NCBI GenBank assembly: GCA_944391335.1
Contig: CALXTF010000001.1
Span: forward strand, 1-42,198
Origin: an uncultured Alphaproteobacteria bacterium
GTDB lineage: Bacteria; Pseudomonadota; Alphaproteobacteria; RF32; CAG-239
Reading direction: 5' to 3'
DNA length: 42,198 nucleotides
Under the pieces are notes generated by a model. The model saw nothing but the letters and a program-made list of their open reading frames with translations, was not told the DNA's origin and did no database searches. This document shows positions 35,463 through 42,198 of the stretch, piece by piece (within the stretch, counting starts at the first letter, position 1; each line of letters opens with the position of its first letter). Both the position numbers and the translations under genes were made by a program.

Positions 35463-36725
35463 ATGGATAATATTTTAAATTTTTCAAAAATATTTGCTTC
35501 TATTTCTAATTGGCTTGATAATACTTTCACGGATATTCAAAATTATTTGTCTCATTTAAATACTTCCGAGACAATCGCTATTATTTTATTCTTAATGACA
35601 CTAATACTTATTCTATCCCTTGTCCTTGTTTGGTATGTAAAATCCATTATTTCATCTATTCAACGCGAACGTACTCTTGAACGGGAATATCGAGCTAAAA
35701 TTGATAATCGATTAAATAAAAAAATATTGCCAATTGAAGAAACAGAGGATACGGATATAAAAAATCAAGAAATTATAAGCAATGATAAGAAAAAAACTCC
35801 CGTTAATCTTAATAAAAATTCTCTCCCTTTCGATTTTGATTGGAAAAAAAGCAATATTGATAACGGCGAAAAAATAAAAATTCAAACTCCTGATGTTTTT
35901 CAATATCAATTTAAACCCCAAAAATTAACAACTTTAATAGCTTTAATCATGGATATGTTGCAAAGAAATGTCGATGAGCCTAAAATTGCACAAACTATTA
36001 TGTATAAAAATCAACATTTAAATAGCGAAGATGATATTATTCAAACAATTACCGCTGTTAAATTCTTTATATATCTTTGTGTTAACGGACGTTTTCAGAA
36101 TTTAAATCCTCATAAAACTCTTCCCCAAGAAGATGCCGCTTTGTTTCATTTGGCAAATGGGGATTGTTCTTTAGCTCTGGTGCTTATGGAAGAATTAATT
36201 GATAAAAAAATCACACAAGCAAAAGTAACCATCGAAGAAAATAAATCTCATAAAATTTGGTGCGAAGCTTCCAATTACGCTACTATTTTTGGATCTCTTG
36301 CCGCTTTAACCAACAACAGTTTAGCAGCTCAAGCTTTTGAATTAGCTATAGAAATGAACCCTAGAAATGTAACAGCATGGGGACGGCTTGGGGATATGTA
36401 TTTCCGTGAAGATAACCAAGAAAAAGCTCTTTGGGCTTACAGCAATGTTCTCAATATCGCTGATGAAGGTATTTATACTCAACAAATTGCTAACGCAAAT
36501 AAATCCTTAGCTACTCATTATAGTGAAACAGGTAATAGAGATCTTGCTGCAAATATGTTAAAAAATGCAACACAATTTTATGATACCATTGGTATTAATA
36601 AACCTCTTACCAAACAAGAAGTTAAAATTATTGATTTGATTGAAATTAGACAGTTTGAAAATATTGAAAAAATTATTGATAATTTATTTTTAAGTAAGCA
36701 TTTTAAACAAACAGGATATGTTTAA
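35463..36725 (+). CDS. Membrane-anchored TPR protein
   Basis: I choose the ATG at 35463 (MDNILNFSK); a TTG 60 bp upstream would put start and promoter in the same sequence and add a hydrophobic stretch. The 420 residues have a membrane segment (about 38-59), a charged linker with DWKKSNIDNGEKI (127-138), a middle region with no recognised fold, and TPR-like repeats near 295-370 (AAQAFELAIEMNPRNVTAWGRLGDMYFREDNQEKALWAYSNVL). TPRs bind other proteins. The gene is convergent with, and 1 bp from, a Lys/Glu-rich gene that carries the same WKKS motif. Function unknown. Confidence 0.82.
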   Translation: MDNILNFSKIFASISNWLDNTFTDIQNYLSHLNTSETIAIILFLMTLILILSLVLVWYVKSIISSIQRERTLEREYRAKIDNRLNKKILPIEETEDTDIKNQEIISNDKKKTPVNLNKNSLPFDFDWKKSNIDNGEKIKIQTPDVFQYQFKPQKLTTLIALIMDMLQRNVDEPKIAQTIMYKNQHLNSEDDIIQTITAVKFFIYLCVNGRFQNLNPHKTLPQEDAALFHLANGDCSLALVLMEELIDKKITQAKVTIEENKSHKIWCEASNYATIFGSLAALTNNSLAAQAFELAIEMNPRNVTAWGRLGDMYFREDNQEKALWAYSNVLNIADEGIYTQQIANANKSLATHYSETGNRDLAANMLKNATQFYDTIGINKPLTKQEVKIIDLIEIRQFENIEKIIDNLFLSKHFKQTGYV

Positions 36726-36726
36726 T

Positions 36727-37857
36727 TTAGCGAATTTTACTTGCTCTTTCTTTTATAGCTTTTTCTATCATTTCTTGTGATGCTTTTATATTTTTTTCAT
36801 CTATTTGTTTTTGTTGTTGTGCGTCATTGTTTATCCGGCCACTTTTTTCCATAATTATTGCTTTCATCTTTTCTGTTGAAAGGTTTGTATCTTCGGTCTT
36901 TATATTTCCTTGTTCTTTTGTTTCCGTCTTTAATATTTCTTGACTTTGTTCTTTTTTGGTGTCTTCCTTTTTTACAGATATCTCTATTTCCGGAGGAGTA
37001 ACCGGTGCTTTTTCTTCTGTTTTAATTGATGTCAATTCTTCTTGAACAGGCGTTTTTATATTTTGAAGAGAGTTTTCTTTTGAAGAAAAAGAATCATGAT
37101 CATTTTTTGTGTTATTTTCTTTTTGCTTTTGTTCTTCTTGTTCTTTACTTCGTTTTTTTTGCTCTTGTTCTTCTTGTTCTTGTTCCTCTTTTTTTTGTTG
37201 TGCTTTTTTCTCTGCGGCTTTAATTTTTTGACTTTCTATTCTTTTTTTTTCTTCCTTTTGGCTATTAATATTCTTTTCAGCAGTCAAATCAATATCCTTT
37301 TCCTTTAACATTTTTTTCGTTAATGATTTATCTTTAATCGTTTTTGCTATAATTTCATTAGCAGATGTATTGCCTTGTTTTTGTCTTTCTTCATTAATGA
37401 TTTTTGTTTCAATAGGTTTTAATCCGGCTTCTTTAATTAATTTTTGAGCGTGTTCTATCGCTGCGTCTTTTCCCGTATTTTCTTGTTGTCGAATATTATT
37501 AATATTCTCGTTTTGCTGTAAAATTTTCTTTTCTTCATCGGTTAAAGCGCGCATTAACGAACTTTCATTTGTATCTTCAAAAATAGGAACTAAGATATAA
37601 TTTTCTTCATCTTCATCATCTTCCATTGAATCTTTTATTTTTTTACTTATTTTTTTAAAACCTTTGGGAACTTCATGGGGATTTTTAGCTTTAATCTTTG
37701 CTTTTAAGTCATTTGCTTTTTTAGCATTATATAAATTAGCTTCTTTGACATTAATTTTTAGAGTTATTCTTTCATTTTTATCTATACCGCTTTTTTTCCA
37801 CTCAATATTACTTTCTTCTTGTTTTTCTTTATCTTCATCTGAAAAAATATCGTTCAT
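36727..37857 (-). CDS. Lys/Glu-rich protein of unknown function
   Basis: The 376-residue protein has no recognised domain. It is extremely rich in Lys, Glu and Gln: residues 200-250 are nearly all charged or Gln and probably form a long helix or coiled coil. The N-terminus contains EWKKSGIDKNERI (19-31), nearly the same as a motif in the TPR protein next door. An acidic patch (DDEDEE) lies near residue 80. There is no signal peptide. The GGGGAG ribosome-binding site is strong, so the gene is real despite its low complexity. It lies 77 bp downstream of the PAS gene. Low-complexity composition makes homology searches unreliable. Confidence 0.75.
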   Translation of the reverse strand: MNDIFSDEDKEKQEESNIEWKKSGIDKNERITLKINVKEANLYNAKKANDLKAKIKAKNPHEVPKGFKKISKKIKDSMEDDEDEENYILVPIFEDTNESSLMRALTDEEKKILQQNENINNIRQQENTGKDAAIEHAQKLIKEAGLKPIETKIINEERQKQGNTSANEIIAKTIKDKSLTKKMLKEKDIDLTAEKNINSQKEEKKRIESQKIKAAEKKAQQKKEEQEQEEQEQKKRSKEQEEQKQKENNTKNDHDSFSSKENSLQNIKTPVQEELTSIKTEEKAPVTPPEIEISVKKEDTKKEQSQEILKTETKEQGNIKTEDTNLSTEKMKAIIMEKSGRINNDAQQQKQIDEKNIKASQEMIEKAIKERASKIR

Positions 37858-37934
37858 TGAATGCTCCCCGTTTAATGACTGCTACTTTTATTTTAAGTTT
37901 AGCATTTTTTTGTATTTTGTCAAATATTATACTT

Positions 37935-39569
37935 TTAATCTTTATGCATTAACACCATTATGGATTCATTAGATAAAAGTGATGAAAAGCAGGTAACTCT
38001 TATTTTATCGCTGCGGTTTAAACTAAATGCTTCGGTGGTGCTGCTAAAAAGATGGTTTATAATGTCTTTTTTTAATTCCTGCCAATTGCTGACTTGTGAA
38101 AAAAATTTCTTTTGTGTTTCTATAATTTCAGCAAATGAAGGTTCTTTTTGCAACATAACCTCATCTGCATCCCATAAATTAACATATGCTTGATTATAAA
38201 ATTTTAAACGACCGTTTGAAGTAAAAATTAAAACAGCTTCTTCTATATTATTTAAAATTTCTTGTTGAACACTAACCATTGAATTATATTCTCGATGAGC
38301 TGTCAATCGATCTGTTATATCTTCATATGCAAAAATCAAACCTCCTTTTAAATGCGGCGCACGTATTCTTCTATAACTACGCCCATCTGGAAGATGTAAA
38401 AGATCTTCTGTTGATGAGGTAAGATTCATAAATATCTTTTGTTCTTCTTCTTTATAATGGGGGTAATCGGGAACTTCCGGAAGCAGACGTCTTTCTCTTA
38501 AATTATCAAGAAACGCCATATATGTTGTATGATCTTCCAACCAATTTTCATCTAATTGCCATAACCGAATAAAGGCTTGATTATAAAAAATCAATTTATA
38601 TTTTGCATCAAAAACAGCTATTGCCGTACCTAAAGCAGCTAATATTTCAAGATGTGTGTTTTGATTTTGTTTTAAGTTTCGGCGTAAATTATCTAAACTG
38701 CTAATATCAATCATTGAACCGACTGTGGCTATTTTTTCCAAATCATGTTCGTATAAAAAAGGATTTTCCGCTACTTCAAAACAAAGTCGTTCTCCCTCTT
38801 TATTTAGATAAATTTGCTTATGACGCGGTTTATTGACATCACGAGCCTGCGTTGCTAAATTTAGTAAATCTAATCCTCCTATTGTGCCATCAACATTTGC
38901 GTATTCCAAATATTTTTTATTGGTTATTTTAATTTCCAATGATGGGGTTCTCATCCAAATAGGATATGGTAAATTATCTATTAAATATTGCAAATCTTCT
39001 TTATTTTTTTCTGCCGTTTGTTTTTCTTTTTCTAAATTATTAATCAGTTCGGCAATATAACTAATATCTCTAAACCATATTAAATCACTATAAACGCTTC
39101 CATCCGCACCACTGATGCGAACACCGTTCAAAATAACTTTTCGACCATTTTTCAAATCAAAGCGATCTTCAAAAGAAACACCATCTTCTTTTAATAAAGT
39201 AATATATTTTAAAATTCTATCGGCATCATCTTTATAAAAATTTTTTAACACATCTGTAAAAGTTGCTTCCGTACCGGCAGATAAATTTAACAGTACCGCG
39301 AGTTTTCTTGAACATCGTTCTGTTACATCCGCAACATCATTAACTTGATCATCCGGATATACAAAAGCAAAATAACCGTCTTTACTAGCATAAAGTGTTT
39401 CTTCATAGCGATTGCGATCACGACGAATGAAATAATTTTTACGCTTTAATTTTAATAACTTTATATAACAAACAATATTTATGCAGATTAATCCTAAAAA
39501 TATAAATATAACCATGTACCATAATTCTGGTGCAGCAAAAAACATATCTGAAATTAGGCTATTATTCAT
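37935..39569 (-). CDS. PAS-domain sensor lacking a kinase domain
   Basis: This 544-residue membrane protein has an N-terminal membrane segment (about 17-38) and then at least three PAS-type domains: about 55-170, 185-300 and 310-420, with a fourth from about 430 (ILNNIEEAVLIFTSNGRLKFYNQAY). HLKGGLIFAYEDITDRLTAHREY is typical of an alphaproteobacterial PAS sensor kinase family. In those relatives HisKA and ATPase domains follow; here the chain stops at MVLMHKD just where they would begin, and the 77 bp to the next gene hold no kinase remnant. It could be a kinase-less sensor or a decayed one. No strong ribosome-binding site is seen. tsaB is divergent. Confidence 0.85.
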   Translation of the reverse strand: MNNSLISDMFFAAPELWYMVIFIFLGLICINIVCYIKLLKLKRKNYFIRRDRNRYEETLYASKDGYFAFVYPDDQVNDVADVTERCSRKLAVLLNLSAGTEATFTDVLKNFYKDDADRILKYITLLKEDGVSFEDRFDLKNGRKVILNGVRISGADGSVYSDLIWFRDISYIAELINNLEKEKQTAEKNKEDLQYLIDNLPYPIWMRTPSLEIKITNKKYLEYANVDGTIGGLDLLNLATQARDVNKPRHKQIYLNKEGERLCFEVAENPFLYEHDLEKIATVGSMIDISSLDNLRRNLKQNQNTHLEILAALGTAIAVFDAKYKLIFYNQAFIRLWQLDENWLEDHTTYMAFLDNLRERRLLPEVPDYPHYKEEEQKIFMNLTSSTEDLLHLPDGRSYRRIRAPHLKGGLIFAYEDITDRLTAHREYNSMVSVQQEILNNIEEAVLIFTSNGRLKFYNQAYVNLWDADEVMLQKEPSFAEIIETQKKFFSQVSNWQELKKDIINHLFSSTTEAFSLNRSDKIRVTCFSSLLSNESIMVLMHKD

Positions 39570-39670
39570 TTTTTTTGGTCTTCTTATTAAATTTCATTGT
39601 TTGTCTTTTTTTTTTATACTATAAATGTATAAACAAGTAAAATTAAAAAATAAATGGTAAACAAAATAAG

Positions 39671-40330
39671 ATGTTAAATTTAGCTTTTGACACAACAGCA
39701 GGAAGTTGTTCCGTCCTTTTGGAAAATAACGGAACGGTAATAGAAAAATATGTTCAAAAAATGGACTTTGGACAAGCTGAAGCTCTTTTTCCGGCAATAA
39801 ATAATATTTTAAAAAATAACAATTTAAAGCCAAACAATCTTGATTTGATTACGGTTTGTACCGGCCCTGGATCTTTTACCGGTGTTCGTTCTTCTTTAAC
39901 CGCTGCCCGTACTTTAGGTTTTGCTTTACCTAATGTTGCCCTTACCGGTGTTTCCGCTTTTGAAGCCTATCTTTACGATTTATCCGACGATGAATTAGCT
40001 TTTTATAATGCTGTGATTATTGAAACAAAACGTGAAGATTTTTATTTTCAATATTTTGATGCAAACAGAAATAAATTATCCGATCCACAGGCTTTGGATT
40101 ATGATGCTATTATTGATCGTTTAAGGCATAAAAAAGTTACTCTTGTTGGTGATGGCGTTGAACGTTTTTTAAACCATCCTTCTGGATTAAGTCTTCATGT
40201 TATTCATATGCATGATTTTCTGCCTATTGAAACACTTGCTTTTTGTGGAAATAAAAAATTTAGATTAAAAAAACTTGATTATCCTAAACCTCTTTATCTA
40301 AGAGCTCCCGACGTATGTCTTAAAAAATAA
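39671..40330 (+). CDS. tsaB: tRNA t6A-modification protein TsaB
   Basis: TsaB is the non-catalytic partner of TsaD in making threonylcarbamoyladenosine at position 37 of ANN-reading tRNAs. The 219 residues start MLNLAFDTTAGSCSVLL and contain FGQAEALFPAI and TVCTGPGSFTGVRSSL, the family's signature. The zinc-binding residues of TsaD are absent, as expected. Length is normal. No clear ribosome-binding site. It is divergent from the PAS gene and convergent with yraN, 1 bp away. Confidence 0.95.
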   Translation: MLNLAFDTTAGSCSVLLENNGTVIEKYVQKMDFGQAEALFPAINNILKNNNLKPNNLDLITVCTGPGSFTGVRSSLTAARTLGFALPNVALTGVSAFEAYLYDLSDDELAFYNAVIIETKREDFYFQYFDANRNKLSDPQALDYDAIIDRLRHKKVTLVGDGVERFLNHPSGLSLHVIHMHDFLPIETLAFCGNKKFRLKKLDYPKPLYLRAPDVCLKK

Positions 40331-40331
40331 T

Positions 40332-40691
40332 TTACCAACACCGAAAAGCGTCTTGTATATGACATATTTTATATGGAAAACAAACAAGAACAACATCAAA
40401 GCGAACATCATAATTTATATAGCTTATATGTTTACTTAGATATTCTTCTGCTGCGCGCCATATTCTCCTTTGTTGTTGATGACTTACTGCGTATTTAGCT
40501 TTTTCAATACTTGAACGCTGTTTTACTTCAACAAAAACTATAACTTTTTTATGTATAGCTATAAAATCTATCTCTCCTGCTCCACAGCCTTTACCTGTAA
40601 TATAATTAGAAGATATAATTTTATAGCCTTTAAAACGGAAATAAACTCTTGCTATAAATTCTGCTAAACGACCTTTAGCTTTTGATTTCAT
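40332..40691 (-). CDS. yraN: YraN (UPF0102) family protein
   Basis: YraN proteins are small predicted nuclease-fold proteins of uncertain function. The 119 residues contain GRLAEFIARVYFRFKGYKII, then GAGEIDFIAIHKKVIVFVEVKQRSS, which keeps the E-ID-VEVK residues of the PD-(D/E)xK-type core, and QQQRRIWRAAEEYL. The start lies inside the end of rsmI (17-bp overlap), so translation is coupled. The pair rsmI-yraN divergent from an LpoA-like gene is a conserved proteobacterial arrangement. Confidence 0.94.
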   Translation of the reverse strand: MKSKAKGRLAEFIARVYFRFKGYKIISSNYITGKGCGAGEIDFIAIHKKVIVFVEVKQRSSIEKAKYAVSHQQQRRIWRAAEEYLSKHISYINYDVRFDVVLVCFPYKICHIQDAFRCW

Positions 40692-41517
40692 TTTTTATCT
40701 CCAAAGCTAAACGATATACTTCATTTTTATTTGCTTTACAAATTTTAACCGTTTCACTAACAGCTGTTTTTAACGGCATTATCTTTAATTTCTCTTTTAA
40801 AACACTGTTCACATCTTGATTTATTTGTTTCTTTTCTTTTGCCGGAGCCACCATTAAAACTATTTCCCCTTTGGGAGGATGATTTATAAAATAGGTTATT
40901 AAATCTGAAGCTTTACCGTTATGACATTCTTCATGTATCTTTGTTATTTCCCGAGCAACGGCAATCTCTCTATCCGGAAAAATCTTTTCAAGCGCATTTA
41001 AACTTTTAAGCAACCTTGGCGCTGTTTCATAAAAAATTAATGTCGCATTAATATTTAAGAATTCATAAAACAACTCGTATCGAGCTTTTTCTCGATTGGG
41101 GATAAAACCCGCAAATAAAAAACGATTACTGGGAAGACCTGAAAGTTGAAGTCCGCAGATAACGGCACAACATCCCGGAATTACTGTAACATCAATTCCC
41201 TGCTCTCTGCATTTCCTTACTAATTTATATCCGGGATCCGATATCAGCGGTGAACCTGCGTCACTTACTAAGCAAATTGCTTGATTTTCAAAAGTAATTA
41301 AATCTACTATTTTTTGTGTTTTTTCTTCTTCATTATGATCTTCATAAACAATATATTTTTTATTAAGATTTATTCCTAAAAGTGTGAATAATTTTTTTGT
41401 AACCCGTGTATCTTCACAAGCAATATATTCTGAAGATTTTAATACTTCTAAAGCTCGGTACGATATATCTTTTACATTTCCTATCGGTGTCGATACAATA
41501 TATAAACCCTTTTTCAT
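40675..41517 (-). CDS. rsmI: 16S rRNA 2'-O-ribose C1402 methyltransferase RsmI
   Basis: RsmI methylates the 2'-OH of C1402 in the decoding centre. The 280 residues carry the tetrapyrrole-methylase fold: LYIVSTPIGNVKDISYRAL, CEDTRVTKKLF, VSDAGSPLISDPGYKLV, VIPGCCAVICGLQLSGL and LIFYETAPRLLKSL, then ITKIHEEC. The start has AAGGA about 7 bases upstream. It overlaps yraN and is divergent from the LpoA-like lipoprotein. Confidence 0.97.
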   Translation of the reverse strand: MKKGLYIVSTPIGNVKDISYRALEVLKSSEYIACEDTRVTKKLFTLLGINLNKKYIVYEDHNEEEKTQKIVDLITFENQAICLVSDAGSPLISDPGYKLVRKCREQGIDVTVIPGCCAVICGLQLSGLPSNRFLFAGFIPNREKARYELFYEFLNINATLIFYETAPRLLKSLNALEKIFPDREIAVAREITKIHEECHNGKASDLITYFINHPPKGEIVLMVAPAKEKKQINQDVNSVLKEKLKIMPLKTAVSETVKICKANKNEVYRLALEIKNEIKS

Positions 41518-41596
41518 AAAAAGTCCTTCTTTCCCTTTACAAAATTGCTTTTTTCTTTTAAATTACTTTCATAATTGTTTTCTATTTTAGGATAAA

Positions 41597-42198
41597 ATGC
41601 AAGTGTTTAAAAAATTTTGTTTATTTGCCATTATTGGTCTATTAATGGGGTGTCGTTCTTCTGTAATTACTTCTGATGGGGCTGTCTATGACAGTATTTC
41701 TGAAATTAATGAAGCGGCTTTTGAAGCACCGCAAAGTTTTCGTGTCGGGGTACTTTTGCCTTTAAGCGGTAATGATGCCCGTTACGGTATAGGTTTAAAA
41801 CAAGCTATGTTAATGGCTCTTGATGATATGAATAATCCTAATCTTATTTTACAATTCTATGATACTCAAAGTTCTCCTCAAATGGCTCTAAACGCAGCTC
41901 AAAAAGCTCTCAAACAAAAAGCTCAGATGATTATTGGGCCTCTTACCGGTAATGAAGTGGAAATTATTTCAAATATAACAAAACAAAATAATATTCCTGT
42001 TGTTGCTTTTTCTACAAATTCAAATGTATTGCAAAATCAAGTCTATTCTCTTGGCTTACTTGTTGAAGAACAAGTTTCCCGTATCATGAATTACGCTATT
42101 AAAAAAGGACGGTCTAAATTTGCCTTACTCATACCTGACAACAGTACCGGATTAACCGTTGCCAAAGCCGCCGTTAAAGCAACAACCGGCGGACCGGC
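41597..42198 (+). CDS. LpoA-like penicillin-binding protein activator (partial)
   Basis: The reading frame starts at ATG 41597 with AGGA about 5 bases upstream and is open to the window edge (200 codons seen). The first residues form a lipoprotein signal, MQVFKKFCLFAIIGLLMGC (lipidated Cys19). After a linker comes a periplasmic-binding-protein fold of type I: FRVGVLLPLSGNDARYGIGL, then MIIGPLTGNEVEII, PVVAFSTNSN and FALLIPDNSTGLTVAKA. Outer-membrane lipoproteins of this type activate PBP1a. The position divergent from rsmI-yraN is the classical LpoA locus. The 3' end is outside the window. Confidence 0.9.
   Translation, partial: MQVFKKFCLFAIIGLLMGCRSSVITSDGAVYDSISEINEAAFEAPQSFRVGVLLPLSGNDARYGIGLKQAMLMALDDMNNPNLILQFYDTQSSPQMALNAAQKALKQKAQMIIGPLTGNEVEIISNITKQNNIPVVAFSTNSNVLQNQVYSLGLLVEEQVSRIMNYAIKKGRSKFALLIPDNSTGLTVAKAAVKATTGGP

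Noticed and set aside
37026..37308. Hydrophobic plus-strand frames rich in Phe and Leu
   Set aside because: They are the antisense of the Lys/Glu-rich repeats of the minus-strand gene; Lys/Glu codons read backwards give Phe/Leu.
39594..39833. 79-residue minus-strand frame over the tsaB start
   Set aside because: It lies antisense to the well-supported N-terminus of tsaB and has no family match or ribosome-binding site.

Overview
The window is a 42.2-kb chromosomal segment of an AT-rich, probably host-associated alphaproteobacterium. The lineage is inferred from gene content and order, not from a database search. The main pointers are secB divergent from a Tim44-like gene followed by mltA and an Smr gene; mutM, an echA-like gene, rpsT and dnaA in a row; a mannose-type EIIA plus HPr pair with no sugar permease; an IalB-family protein; and gpmI-envC-ctpA-rppH in one operon. 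Nearly every gene is a housekeeping gene. I see no prophage, transposase or CRISPR array. Recognisable promoters mostly fit TTGNNN-17-TATANT.

Layout. 1-353 holds a tRNA-associated repeat. 354-3659 holds two unrecognised minus-strand genes, one made of about 13 helical repeats, around a tRNA-Ser(GGA). 3784-7761 holds secB, then the Tim44-like gene, mltA and smr (protein export and cell wall), and a J-domain gene divergent from a ribbon-helix-helix regulator. 7839-10165 holds mutM, a coupled secreted protein, an enoyl-CoA hydratase and rpsT. 10545-14492 is dnaA-dnaN-recF, preceded by a 379-bp spacer with SOS-box-like and CtrA-box-like sites. 14678-15966 carries a 27-residue Cys/Gly-tailed microprotein and the PTS regulators HPr and EIIA with an unknown partner. 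16074-23425 is a minus-strand run: a penicillin-binding protein, gpmI, the envC-ctpA septal-hydrolase module, rppH and an unknown gene. 23573-28883 holds polA and gyrB. 29075-34395 holds ialB-rlmN, cca and a Lon-family protease. 34472-39569 is a lineage-specific block: a degenerate phosphatase-like membrane protein, a TPR protein, a Lys/Glu-rich protein and a PAS protein without a kinase. 39671-42198 holds tsaB, yraN, rsmI and the start of an LpoA-like lipoprotein gene.

Three themes stand out. First, GC-rich multi-hairpin repeats sit beside tRNA genes or terminators. One family occurs twice, 14 kb apart, each time as the 3' untranslated region of a gene (recF, rlmN) in the same orientation. 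Second, several enzymes lack expected catalytic or metal-binding residues: the PolA proofreading site, the MutM zinc finger, the CCA-enzyme DxD, the phosphatase-like protein, the metallopeptidase-like protein, and the PAS sensor that stops before its kinase. Third, several small unrecognised genes lie inside conserved operons. No single new defence or metabolic system is evident; the strongest candidates for something new are the 3'UTR hairpin element and the neighbouring protein pair that shares a WKKS motif.
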